Source of the DNA: an uncultured Bacteroidales bacterium
Lineage (GTDB): Bacteria; Bacteroidota; Bacteroidia; Bacteroidales; P3
NCBI GenBank assembly: GCA_946183915.1
Contig: CAMHDJ010000004.1
Coordinates: 1 to 64,000, forward strand
DNA: 64,000 bases
Direction: 5' to 3'
Shown here one piece after another: positions 1 to 7,627 of the stretch (within the stretch, counting starts at the first letter, position 1; each line of letters begins with the position of its first letter). The notes under the pieces were generated by a model. The model was given only the letters and a program-made list of their open reading frames with translations. It made no database searches and had not been told where the DNA came from. Made by a program: the position numbers and the translations under genes.

Positions 1-3
1 TAA

Positions 4-49
4 GAGAGTCATCAGGGAGTCATCACGGAGCCATCAGGGAGCAGACAGG
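4..49. repeat. 11-bp tandem array, TCATCAGGGAG family
   Basis: About four 11-bp units resembling GAGTCATCAGG follow one another after a short leader TAAGAGAG. The same leader and unit recur in reverse complement at about 25069-25108. No gene overlaps this stretch; it lies just downstream of the AddB-like gene that ends at 81. The array is visible directly; its function is unknown. Confidence 0.7.
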
Positions 50-80
50 GTTTCAAGGGGGGCGAGAGGGGGGTGGAGGC

Positions 81-2849
81 TCACGGACGTCGGGGGCAGA
101 AGGTGCGCACGTCGCAGTAGCGGCAGCGGTCGCGGCGGAGCGCGGGGCTGAAGTCGACGGCGGGGTCCATCAGTTCGCGGCAGAGGTCGGTGAGCATGGC
201 GCGGAAGCGGGCCATGTGGTCGGCCGTGAGCTCGGTGGCGCCGTCCCACGAGGCCAGGCGCACACCCGACTGCAGGTTGCGCAGCGGGTAGATGCCGGCC
301 GAGAAGGTGGGCGGTGTCTCGCGCAGCGTGGTGTAGAGCAGCGCGTAGCTCATCAGTTGGAACCACTTGCCGGGTATCACCACCTCGCCGGCACGGTTGG
401 GCGTGCTGCGGTAGGCTATCTCGTTGTCTTCCAGGCCTCCGGTCTTGTAGTCGACGATGCGCAGGGTGCCGTCGAGGCGGTCCACGCGGTCCACGGTGCC
501 TTTGATGTGCACGTCGCCCTCGAGCTGCAGGGGGCCCAGTTTCTGCTCCAGCATGACGATCTCCAGGCGGTGACCCTCCTCGATGAGGGCTATCTCTTTG
601 CGGAGCAGGCTCGTGAGCTGGGTCTCGGCCACGCTGTGCATGAAGTGGTTGCGCCCCTCGGTGGCGCGGCCGTGGACGAACAGGGCGTCGAACTCGGCCT
701 TCATCAGCGCCGGCAGGTCGGCCAGGGCTTGGCGCAGGCCGGCGGCCTCGACGGTGCGGCCGGTGTAGGGCTCGTAGATGTGGTGCAGGATGTTGTGGAT
801 GGCGGTGCCGAGTTGCGAGCTGTCGAGGTCGTCGGCCAGGCTGTCGCTCGACCGGATGCCGAGCACGCGTGTGTAGTAGTACTTCAGCGGACACTCGATG
901 TAGTCGTCAAACACCGTGGGCGAGAAGCCCTTGCGCGCCAGCTCGACGAGGCGTTGCTGCACGGCTTCGCTCTTCCGTCCGGCGGGGTCGGGGGCGGCCG
1001 TGTGCGGCGGCTCGTTGTTGTTGACCACCAGGTGCTTCACCTCGATGCCGAAGCGTGGCGCCAGCTCGTGCTCCACCTGCCGGATGAAGCGGCTCGGCTC
1101 GCCCTTGCCCATGGCCTCGCTCTCCGAACTGTAGACCAGGTAGACGTCCTCGGCGCGCAGCAGCATGTGGTAGAAGTTGTAGGCGTAGACGGCGTCCTTT
1201 TCGCGGTAGGTGGGCAGGCCGAAGTGCTGCTTCAGCTGGAAGGGCACCAGCGAGCTGGCGCTGCGCGAGGCGGGCAGCACCCCCTCGCCGGCCGAGAGCA
1301 GTATCAGGTGGCGGAAGTCGATGTTGCGCGTCTCGAGCATACCCATCAACTGCAGGCCCGAGTGGGGCTTGCCCTCGAGGTCGATCTGGTGCCGTTGCGC
1401 GATGCGGAGGTAGATCTTCTCCAGCGTCTCCAGCCGGTCGATGTAGCCGTAGGCCGCCTGCAGCTGCCCCAGGTAGTCCAGTATCTCCACCAGGCTCCCG
1501 GCGGCTTGCAGCTCCTTCTTGTTGTTCTCCAGCACGCGGCTCTCGAGGAGTGCGGCCACCGTCTGGCGCATCGTGTCGAGCCATCGGTCGGGCGTCAGCT
1601 CGCCTTCGGCAAAGGCCGGGGCCAGGCGGTCGTCCCCCAGGAAGCGGATCACCTCCCCCCCCTGGCAGCGGATGATGTTGTCGCGCCGCAGGAAATCGGC
1701 CGTCTGCTTCCGCAGGTCGCGTTGTCCCAGCAGTTGGCCCACGTAGTGGTCCGACAGCAGTGCGAGGATGTCGCTGTGGTAGAAGCCGCGGCTGTCGGCG
1801 TTGCGCCAGAGGGTGAGCAGCCGGCAAGCCAGCAGGTGCATCCCCGTGTCGCAGTAGGCCAGACCCATCGATATGTTGACCGGGTAGTCGCCCTCGGGCA
1901 GTGCGCTCAGGCAGGGGGTGAGAAGTCCCTCGTCGGCCAGCACCACGGCGCACTCCTCACCCCGCTCGAGCCACTCGTGATGCTCGGTCAGCAGTTGCCC
2001 TGCCACCTTGCATTGCAGCGCGTTCTCCGGACAAGCCACCACCGTGATGTGGCGTTGGCCCTGCCCGAAGAGCGACGGTCCCTGGGGCACGATCTCCGGA
2101 AACTCCTCGCGGTGCTTGCGCAGGAAGTGCCCCGACTCCTGCTCAGGGCGCAGGAAGTAGGGGTCGCCGTCGGTCAAGAGGTGCCCCACACCCCGCCGAG
2201 CGTACTCGCCGATGATGCGGCGCTCGCACTCGCTCAGGGCGTTGAAGCCAATGAAATAGACCGCTGTCCAGGGCTGGTTGTCGACAAGCTCGCCGATATG
2301 CTCGGCCACGTGGCGGTAGGCCATGCCGCTGTAGGCCTTCTTTTCGGCCATCAGCCGCTCGCGCAGACGGCTGTAGTACTCGTAGAGCGAGCGGTAGAAG
2401 CGCAGGTAGTCGCGCTGGAAGGGCGTCAGGTCCGGGCTCTCGATGTCCCATTCGATGACCTCCTTCAGGTCGTGCAGGTTGACAAACAGGTCGCGCGCCG
2501 GCACGCAGTACTGGTCGATCTCCAAGAAGTCGCCCATCATCAGGTCGCCGAACGAGATGAACTCGTCGAAGGTCTTGTACTTGGCCTCCTCGCCCTCGAG
2601 CTCCAAGTGGATGCGGTAGAGCTCGAAGAGCAGGAACTCGTTGGGCACGATCTCCAGGCCGCCCAGCTCGGACACCAGGGCGTCGATGGCCGTCATGTGC
2701 GGCAGGAACATGGTGCGGCCGAACTCTTTGAAGGCCTGTTTGAGGAAGCGCAGCGAGCGCATGTTGTTCAGAACCACCAGTGTGCGGTCTATGTCGTGGG
2801 GGTGCTCGTCGGCAATGCGGCGGGCCACCTGTTTCAGGAAGCTGTCCAT
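81..2849 (-). CDS. AddB-like PD-(D/E)XK nuclease/helicase-like repair protein
   Basis: A 922-residue protein that looks like the AddB/RexB subunit type of RecBCD-like exonuclease, which processes double-strand breaks for recombination. Visible in the C-terminal third is the RecB-type nuclease core: a GTAIH helix, an acidic VDRVDR segment and VDYKTG, the D...(D/E)xK signature. Cysteines in ECPLKYYY before the nuclease, and in CRYCDVRTFC at the very end, match the four-Cys iron-sulfur staple of AddB nucleases. The N-terminal half lacks an obvious Walker A, as is usual for the inactive helicase of AddB. The start MDSFLKQ at 2849 was chosen because upstream residues in this frame look like out-of-frame translation of the neighbouring nucleotidyltransferase; this start overlaps that gene by 16 bp. 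The AddA partner is not in the window. Confidence 0.85.
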   Translation of the reverse strand: MDSFLKQVARRIADEHPHDIDRTLVVLNNMRSLRFLKQAFKEFGRTMFLPHMTAIDALVSELGGLEIVPNEFLLFELYRIHLELEGEEAKYKTFDEFISFGDLMMGDFLEIDQYCVPARDLFVNLHDLKEVIEWDIESPDLTPFQRDYLRFYRSLYEYYSRLRERLMAEKKAYSGMAYRHVAEHIGELVDNQPWTAVYFIGFNALSECERRIIGEYARRGVGHLLTDGDPYFLRPEQESGHFLRKHREEFPEIVPQGPSLFGQGQRHITVVACPENALQCKVAGQLLTEHHEWLERGEECAVVLADEGLLTPCLSALPEGDYPVNISMGLAYCDTGMHLLACRLLTLWRNADSRGFYHSDILALLSDHYVGQLLGQRDLRKQTADFLRRDNIIRCQGGEVIRFLGDDRLAPAFAEGELTPDRWLDTMRQTVAALLESRVLENNKKELQAAGSLVEILDYLGQLQAAYGYIDRLETLEKIYLRIAQRHQIDLEGKPHSGLQLMGMLETRNIDFRHLILLSAGEGVLPASRSASSLVPFQLKQHFGLPTYREKDAVYAYNFYHMLLRAEDVYLVYSSESEAMGKGEPSRFIRQVEHELAPRFGIEVKHLVVNNNEPPHTAAPDPAGRKSEAVQQRLVELARKGFSPTVFDDYIECPLKYYYTRVLGIRSSDSLADDLDSSQLGTAIHNILHHIYEPYTGRTVEAAGLRQALADLPALMKAEFDALFVHGRATEGRNHFMHSVAETQLTSLLRKEIALIEEGHRLEIVMLEQKLGPLQLEGDVHIKGTVDRVDRLDGTLRIVDYKTGGLEDNEIAYRSTPNRAGEVVIPGKWFQLMSYALLYTTLRETPPTFSAGIYPLRNLQSGVRLASWDGATELTADHMARFRAMLTDLCRELMDPAVDFSPALRRDRCRYCDVRTFCPRRP

Positions 2850-3511
2850 TGGCGTGCTTTTTCGAGGGTTTCGGGTTTGCCGACGTCGAGCCATCGGTCG
2901 GCCGCGTGCTCGTAGGCGCCGATGCGATGCCCTTCGTGGGCCAGACGGACGTATTGGTCGATGATGGGGTAGGGGTGGTCGTCCTCGGGCAGGAGGGCGA
3001 AGAGGGCGGGCGCAACCACCGAGATGCCGCTGAAGGCCAGCCCCTCGTCGGCGCGCCCCTCGAGGCATCCCGCGGCGTTGAAGGCCAGCAGGCGCCGCGT
3101 CGGCCGGCGGCTGACGCAGAGGGTGGCCAGGTTGCCGTCGGCGATATGGCGCCGTTCCACGTCCCGAAGGTCGACGTCGGAGAGGATGTCCACGTTGTGG
3201 ATCAGGATGTTTTCGCGCCCCGAGAAGAGGCTTGCGGCGTGCTTGAGGCCGCCCCCGGTGTCGAGCAGCAGCGAGCGCTCGTCGCTGATGTCGACCCGGG
3301 CCTGCCAGTCGTGCCGGCGCACGAAGGCGGTGACCATGTCGGCGAAGTGGTGTACGTTGATGACGATGTGGCCGATGCCGACCCCTTCGAGGCGTCGGAT
3401 GGCGCGCTCGAGCAGTGTCGTTCCGCCCACTTCGACCAGCGCTTTGGGCCGGTCGTCGGTCAGCGGCCGGAGCCGTGTGCCGAGTCCTGCAGCAAGAATG
3501 AATCCTTCCAT
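2834..3511 (-). CDS. sugar-phosphate nucleotidyltransferase (MurNAc-1-P uridylyltransferase/GMP-type)
   Basis: A 225-residue NTP transferase of the glucose/mannose-1-phosphate type. The N-terminus MEGFILAAGLGTRLRPLT carries the nucleotide-binding GxGxRxxPLT loop, followed by DRPKALVEVGG, the substrate-binding lysine region. HNVDIL supplies the metal-binding Asp. Length is close to MurU (MurNAc-1-phosphate uridylyltransferase of the cell-wall recycling bypass), and Bacteroidota often pair this protein with an AmgK-like sugar kinase; that partner is not visible here, so the substrate is uncertain. It precedes the AddB-like gene and overlaps it by 16 bp, implying cotranscription. Confidence 0.85.
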   Translation of the reverse strand: MEGFILAAGLGTRLRPLTDDRPKALVEVGGTTLLERAIRRLEGVGIGHIVINVHHFADMVTAFVRRHDWQARVDISDERSLLLDTGGGLKHAASLFSGRENILIHNVDILSDVDLRDVERRHIADGNLATLCVSRRPTRRLLAFNAAGCLEGRADEGLAFSGISVVAPALFALLPEDDHPYPIIDQYVRLAHEGHRIGAYEHAADRWLDVGKPETLEKARQWTAS

Positions 3512-3572
3512 GCCAATGATAACGCCGCGCGTCGTGATTTATTGTGTGCAGACCCGAGCCGCTCTCGTGGAA

Positions 3573-3602
3573 CCAAAAAGAGACCCTCAAAGGTCTCTCT
3601 TT
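3573..3602 (-). terminator. rho-independent terminator downstream of tmRNA
   Basis: Read on the minus strand, AGAGACC-TTTGAG-GGTCTCT forms a 7-bp stem followed directly by TTTT. It lies about 95 bases downstream of the mature tmRNA 3' end and upstream of the nucleotidyltransferase gene, so it probably ends the tmRNA transcript. Confidence 0.75.
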
Positions 3603-3605
3603 CTG

Positions 3606-3624
3606 GTGGAGCTGGGCGGAGTCG
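3606..3624 (-). repeat. second copy of the tmRNA 3' terminus
   Basis: This 19-bp stretch (GTGGAGCTGGGCGGAGTCG on the plus strand) repeats 3694-3712, the acceptor/T-arm end of tmRNA, 88 bp away. On the minus strand this downstream copy continues CAGCTCCACCA, so it carries an encoded CCA, while the 3' end attached to the intact tmRNA continues with CTC. The pattern resembles a target-site copy left by an element that integrated at the ssrA 3' end. Confidence 0.6.
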
Positions 3625-3694
3625 TGGCAACGCCCAGCGAGCTTGTCGAGCTAACCCCGTCCGTTTGGACGGCGGTGAGACTCGTGCGTGGGAG

Positions 3695-4086
3695 TGGAGC
3701 TGGGCGGAGTCGAACCGCCGTCCAAACAGTTAACAAGTGTGCTTTCTACATGCTTATCCGATGGTTGGTTGTAGGGGCGGCACCGGACATCGGCACCCAA
3801 GGCAGCCCTTAGCCTCTAAATCTTCACCGGCGCTCCGAGGCACCACACCGGCTATCCCGTCTTTACCTGCACCTCCGGGTCAGCAGCCGACGGTCGGGGC
3901 GGCTGGGAGATGTCTCGTTCCCTCGCCTTGCGGGGGAATTAAGCCGAACTTACTGTTCTTCGGTTAGGCAGCGAGAGCGTAGTTGTTTTCGCCAATTATT
4001 GTTCTGCATCTGTTTTCAAGGCTTCTGGCGCGTCAGCCTGCATGCTTACAAACCCATTATCCCTGCTGTCAAAACCAAGCAGCCCC
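3695..4086 (-). ncRNA. ssrA: transfer-messenger RNA (tmRNA)
   Basis: One-piece tmRNA that rescues ribosomes stalled on broken mRNA. The 5' end GGGGCTGCTTGGTTTTGACA at 4086 is the conserved tRNA-like start; the 3' end, with a T-arm GGTTCGACTCC, pairs GGGGCTG with CAGCTCC and leaves discriminator A at 3695, with no CCA encoded there. The resume frame at 3993-3964 reads GENNYALAA then TAA, the Bacteroidota-type degradation tag. tRNA-Asp lies 85 bp upstream on the same strand; no clear separate -7 box is seen, so the two may be cotranscribed. Confidence 0.97.
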
Positions 4087-4103
4087 AGGATAAGCGGAAG
4101 GTT

Positions 4104-4152
4104 TAAAACCGAAAGTGGAAAGTGGCGTTTGTCTTTCCACTTTCCACTCTCA
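4104..4152. repeat. palindromic heptamer element between tRNA-Asp and tmRNA
   Basis: The left arm is GAAAGTGGAAAGTGG and the right arm is TTTCCACTTTCCACT, separated by a loop of about 8 bases. The arms are tandem 7-bp units (ACTTTCC on one strand) in inverted orientation. The element belongs to the heptamer ACTnnnC class seen at 38397, 47240 and 50568. It could form a hairpin in a tRNA-Asp/tmRNA cotranscript. Confidence 0.7.
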
Positions 4153-4171
4153 GCTTTTCTCTCTCCTTGTT

Positions 4172-4249
4172 TGGCGGTCCGGACGAGACTCGAACTCGCG
4201 ACCCCATGCGTGACAGGCATGTATTCTAACCAAACTGAACTACCGGACC
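4172..4249 (-). tRNA. tRNA-Asp (anticodon GTC)
   Basis: The acceptor GGTCCGG pairs with CCGGACC, the discriminator is G and CCA is encoded (78 nt in all). The anticodon loop CTGTCACG has anticodon GTC, and the T-loop GTTCGAGTC is canonical. It is preceded by a -7 box at 4304-4311. Confidence 0.95.
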
Positions 4250-4303
4250 GTTTTTATAACCCTTCAAAAACTACCATTGTGCTTTTTCTCTCAAAAGCGG
4301 GTG

Positions 4304-4311
4304 CAAAGATA
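4304..4311 (-). promoter_or_regulatory. Bacteroidota -7 box for tRNA-Asp
   Basis: On the minus strand TATCTTTG precedes tRNA-Asp by about 55 bp, with a TTTG -33 element about 20 bp further upstream (CAGTTTGAAA). This matches the primary sigma consensus TTTG-N19-TAnnTTTG known in Bacteroidota. Confidence 0.7.
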
Positions 4312-4565
4312 CGCACATTTTTCAAACTGGCAAAAAAAAATTGCTTTTTTGATGAAAAAAACTTGCAACTGCCTAGAAATCAAATGTACTTTTTGAACTC
4401 GAAAACCGCCTTCCGGCCCCTTTGGCGGGGTGAAAGGGAGGGTGCGCGACTCGTTTTTCCACCCTTTTTCGCCTACTGGCTGTGGATGAAAATGGGATGG
4501 TTTTGTGTAATCGATGTAATATCAATGTTTTATGTGTGTATATGGTAGGCGCCATCTTTGCATAT

Positions 4566-4630
4566 ATGCAGAGATGATGCAGAGGGGATGCCTAGTTGAT
4601 GCCTGGAGGATGCCTGGTTGATGCCTGGCG
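4566..4630. repeat. 11-bp tandem array, GATGCCTGG family
   Basis: After the leader GCAGAGATGATGCAGAGG come four 11-bp units ending in GATGCCT (for example AGTTGATGCCT). The same leader and units recur at 11312 (plus) and, inverted, at 19346 and 41062. The array lies in the 440-bp gap between tRNA-Asp and tRNA-His, in which I see no gene; the rest of the gap is AT-rich upstream sequence. Confidence 0.8.
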
Positions 4631-4689
4631 GGTGGGGCAGAAAAAGGGAGGAGACGGCCACCATGTCGGTCACCGTCTCCTCTTACCCG

Positions 4690-4764
4690 GGTGGGAGGTG
4701 GGGCTCGAACCCACGACCTCCAGATCCACAATCTGGCGCTCTAACCAGCTGAACTACGCCCACC
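4690..4764 (-). tRNA. tRNA-His (anticodon GTG)
   Basis: The anticodon stem-loop CCAGA-TTGTGGA-TCTGG carries GTG, and the T-arm GTGGGTTCGAGCCCCAC is perfect. The 5' G at 4764 is the extra G-1 typical of tRNA-His, pairing with the C73 discriminator at 4690. CCA is not encoded. One C/U mismatch appears in the acceptor stem. Confidence 0.95.
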
Positions 4765-4794
4765 GTGTGCGATTTCGCTCTCGAAAATCGGGTG

Positions 4795-4802
4795 CAAAAG
4801 TA
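4795..4802 (-). promoter_or_regulatory. -7 box for tRNA-His
   Basis: TACTTTTG on the minus strand lies about 30 bp upstream of tRNA-His, with TTTGCAAA about 20 bp upstream of that as a -33 element. Confidence 0.65.
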
Positions 4803-4898
4803 CAAACATTTTGCAAACCGACCAAATGTTTTTTTGTTTTTCTTTATAGATGGCTGATTGTCAGTGTGGTTTTTCTTTGTACCACGAGCCTGAAACAA

Positions 4899-4937
4899 CT
4901 GCGGGTTGCCCCGGGAAAGGACAGCCCGCAGCGTTTT
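4899..4937. terminator. possible terminator hairpin after the sodium symporter
   Basis: CTGCGGGTT and AGCCCGCAG form a 9-bp stem around a 14-bp loop. On the plus strand it is followed by CGTTTTTT, on the minus strand by TTGTTT. It lies between the end of the minus-strand symporter gene and the tRNA-His promoter, so termination of the symporter transcript is the likely role. Confidence 0.45.
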
Positions 4938-4976
4938 TTCGTTGTCCGCATGGCACTCTTCTGGCTCCGGCGCACC

Positions 4977-6464
4977 CTACCGTCTGCGGCCGAAGGCCAG
5001 CGCGAGGGCCGAGGCGGCGAGGCCGTAGTACATCGGGTCGGCCGGGAGGCCGAGGAGGCCGGCGGCCAGCATGGCGACGGTGCCGGCCACCATGGCGGCC
5101 GTCACGGCGCGGGGGCCGAAGCGCCCCGGCAGCCAGAGGGCGGCGCTCAGCGGCAGCAGCAGGGCGGCGGCCCGCAGGCCGAGCGAGAGGAAGCCCAGGT
5201 CGTTGATGAACGATCCCTGCATGAAGTGGGCCGCCATGGCGCCGAGCACCAGCAGGAGGAGGATGCTCAGGCGCGTCTGGGCCAGCGCATCGAGGCGCGA
5301 CTGTCGGCGCAGGAGGGCCAGGAGGTTGCCGTACACGTCGCGCGTCAGTATGGTGGCGGCGCCGAGCACCAGGCCGCTGCCGCAGCCCAGGATGTTGATC
5401 AGCAGGGTGCCGAGGGCGATGCCGCCCAGCCAGGCGGGCAGGTGGGCCAGGATGAAGGTGGGGAAGGCCTGCAGCGAGTTCTCGATGACGCCGATGCCGT
5501 CGGGCAGCCGTTCGCCGGCCTGCTGCAGGGCGGCCAGCTCGGCGCTGGTGACGTAGTGGCCCCTCATGTACATGCCCACCAGGGTGCAGGCGGCGCCGAT
5601 GAGCGGGATGAGGGCGGCGCAGAGGAGCGCTCCCTGGCGGGCTTTGCGTGTGGTGGCGGCCGACCAGATGGCCTGGGCGTAGGTCTGGGTGCACACCACG
5701 CCGAGGGTGAGCGAGAGGCATCCGCCGAGGTCCTTCAGCGGGCCGCGGGCCAGGAAGGTGCCGTAGCGGCGGTGGATGTCTTCGGCACCGCCGATGTCGT
5801 TCATCGCGGCCAGCTGGGGACTGTCGTAGAGGGTGGCGATGCTTTCGCGTATTCCGGTCAGTCCGTGCCCGATATGCCACACGGCGATGCCGGCTGCCAG
5901 CGAGCTGATGTATAATAGTATCAGTTTAATAATGCCCCCGCTGCCGGCGCTCCGTATGCCGCCGAAGAAGACCAGGGCCGCTATCAGCGCCGCGCCCACC
6001 GCCAGGGCTGCGGCCGTGGGCAGGCCGAAGAGGCTGGTGATCATGGCCGACGAGGAGAGGAGCTGCGAGGTGATGCTGATGAAGATGCCGACGAGGAAGA
6101 GGATGCTGCCCACGGTCTCGGCGCGGCGGCCGTACTGCTGCCGCACCACCTCCATGACGGTCGTGCAGCCGCTGCGGCGCAGGGGGCCGGCGTAGACCAG
6201 GCCAAGCACGAGGGCCCCCAGGGCGGCGCCGATGGTGAACCACCAGGCCGAGAGGCCGAACGAGAAGGCTAGCTGGGCGGTGCCGATGGTGCTCTGGCCG
6301 CCGACGAGGGTGCCCAGGATGGCGCCGCAGACCATCCACGAGCCCGCACGGCCGCCGGTGGTGAAGCTGTGGGCGTCCTTCACCTTGCGGCCCGAGAGGA
6401 CGCTCACCGCCACCAGCAGCCCGACGGTGAGCACGATGCCAACGATGTGAATGGGTGTGAGCAT
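4977..6464 (-). CDS. sodium:solute symporter (SSS family)
   Basis: A 495-residue inner-membrane protein with about 13 hydrophobic segments along its whole length, typical of the solute:sodium symporter family. Near the N-terminus is SFTTGGRAGSWMVCG followed by GGQSTIGTAQLAFSFG, the usual TM1-TM2 region of SSS transporters with the Gly-rich TGGR and QSTIG signatures. Substrate cannot be read from sequence. It starts 3 bp downstream of the lipoprotein gene stop at 6468, so the two form an operon. Confidence 0.9.
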   Translation of the reverse strand: MLTPIHIVGIVLTVGLLVAVSVLSGRKVKDAHSFTTGGRAGSWMVCGAILGTLVGGQSTIGTAQLAFSFGLSAWWFTIGAALGALVLGLVYAGPLRRSGCTTVMEVVRQQYGRRAETVGSILFLVGIFISITSQLLSSSAMITSLFGLPTAAALAVGAALIAALVFFGGIRSAGSGGIIKLILLYISSLAAGIAVWHIGHGLTGIRESIATLYDSPQLAAMNDIGGAEDIHRRYGTFLARGPLKDLGGCLSLTLGVVCTQTYAQAIWSAATTRKARQGALLCAALIPLIGAACTLVGMYMRGHYVTSAELAALQQAGERLPDGIGVIENSLQAFPTFILAHLPAWLGGIALGTLLINILGCGSGLVLGAATILTRDVYGNLLALLRRQSRLDALAQTRLSILLLLVLGAMAAHFMQGSFINDLGFLSLGLRAAALLLPLSAALWLPGRFGPRAVTAAMVAGTVAMLAAGLLGLPADPMYYGLAASALALAFGRRR

Positions 6465-6467
6465 GGT

Positions 6468-6920
6468 TTAAGGATGAACGATCAGCCGGGGGATGTCTTG
6501 CAGCGTGGGCGTGTCGCCGGGCACCTTGAGGAGGCACCAGGGCCCGTCGGGGTCGCCGGTGCGGTAGGGGTGGACGAGGTACCACACCTCGGCGCCGTAG
6601 GTCGACGAGCGGTCGAAGGTGCGGACGATGTATTGCGTCGTGGTATCGCCGTCGAGGTGCACGGTGTCGAGCGCGATCTGGCCCGCCTCGGTGCGGAGGT
6701 AGTCGGTGTTGGCGGTGGCGATGAGTTCTTGCAGCTCGCCGCTGTAGTAGAGTTCCAGTTGGGAGAGGTTGCCGTCGGAGAGCAGATGCAGTTCGGCAGC
6801 GGCGCCCAGCGGGTAGGAGGCCACCAGGTTCAGTGGGGTGATTCCGGTCGGCTGTTGCCTGTGGCCGCACGAGGCCAGGGTCAGCAGCAGCGCAAGTCCG
6901 AGTGTGAGTTTCTTTGCCAT
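6468..6920 (-). CDS. hypothetical lipoprotein
   Basis: A 150-residue protein with a lipoprotein signal: MAKKLTLGLALLLTLASC, with cysteine as the lipidation site. No known domain is recognised in the remainder; it is rich in beta-type sequence with a conserved-looking EVWYLVHPYR segment. The start at 6920 was preferred over a longer one at 6953 because it begins directly with the signal peptide. It lies immediately upstream of the symporter gene and may assist it or simply be cotranscribed. Confidence 0.75.
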   Translation of the reverse strand: MAKKLTLGLALLLTLASCGHRQQPTGITPLNLVASYPLGAAAELHLLSDGNLSQLELYYSGELQELIATANTDYLRTEAGQIALDTVHLDGDTTTQYIVRTFDRSSTYGAEVWYLVHPYRTGDPDGPWCLLKVPGDTPTLQDIPRLIVHP

Positions 6921-6983
6921 AGTTAAAAAATTGTCCACAGAAAACGCGATCAACCGGGGATTATTGTGTCTGCGAAGGGGAAA

Positions 6984-7025
6984 AAACGAAGCGAGACCCC
7001 ACCGGAGTGCGGTCTCGCTTCGTTT
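6984..7025 (-). terminator. strong rho-independent terminator after iorB
   Basis: A 15-bp stem (AAACGAAGCGAGACC with its complement) and 12-base loop; on the minus strand it is followed by TTTTTT. It ends the iorA-iorB transcript. Confidence 0.9.
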
Positions 7026-7051
7026 GTTTATTTAGGCTTGTGGCGCCGTCT

Positions 7052-7615
7052 TTACTTGGCGTCGCGGCCGGCGCGGATGGCCTTGATGTTGGTCTCCACC
7101 ACGGCGTCGCCCTTGCGGCCGAAGATGGCCTTGATGGCTTTCTCCAGCTCGTCGAAGGCAATCTCCAGGTAGGGGGCTGCAGCGCCGAGGAGCACCATGT
7201 TGCCGCGGGCGTTGATTTCCTTGGCGATGGCGTTGGCGTTGAAGCAGACCAGCTTGGGCAGCTTCTTCAGCTCGGCATAGACCTTCTCGATGTCGGGGTA
7301 GTTGCTGATGTTGACGAAGGGGTCGCTGTTGGTGATGACCACGCCGTCGGGGGCCAGGAAGGTGAGGTAGCGCAGGGCCTCCATGGGCTCGGAGCTGAGG
7401 ATGATGTCGGCCTTGCCTTCGGGGATGACGTCGGCGAAGATGGGGTCGCTGCTGACGCGGAGGTGGCTGAACACCGAGCCGCCGCGCTGGCTCATGCCGT
7501 GGATTTCGCTCTGCTTGACGTTGAGGCCCAGGTTGAGGGCGGCGTCGCTGATGATCTTGGCCACGGAGACGATGCCGTCGCCGCCTACGCCGCAAAGTAT
7601 GATGTCTTTCTTCAT
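7052..7615 (-). CDS. iorB: indolepyruvate:ferredoxin oxidoreductase, beta subunit
   Basis: A 187-residue gamma-type subunit of a 2-oxoacid:ferredoxin oxidoreductase. The N-terminus MKKDIILCGVGGDGIVSVAKII is the Gly-rich start typical of IorB and PorG, and SEIHGMSQRGGSV is the signature of the IorB group. With IorA it decarboxylates aryl pyruvates such as indolepyruvate to aryl-acyl-CoA and reduced ferredoxin, either in amino-acid fermentation or, in reverse, in aromatic amino-acid synthesis. It follows iorA with a 12-bp gap and is followed by a strong terminator. Confidence 0.93.
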   Translation of the reverse strand: MKKDIILCGVGGDGIVSVAKIISDAALNLGLNVKQSEIHGMSQRGGSVFSHLRVSSDPIFADVIPEGKADIILSSEPMEALRYLTFLAPDGVVITNSDPFVNISNYPDIEKVYAELKKLPKLVCFNANAIAKEINARGNMVLLGAAAPYLEIAFDELEKAIKAIFGRKGDAVVETNIKAIRAGRDAK

Positions 7616-7627
7616 TGTTTCTTCGTT

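Noticed and set aside
216-2915. Long open frame on the plus strand opposite the AddB-like gene
   Set aside because: It is the antisense shadow of a GC-rich gene; the translation is Val/Ala/Gln/His-rich with no domain, and the minus-strand protein shows clear nuclease motifs.
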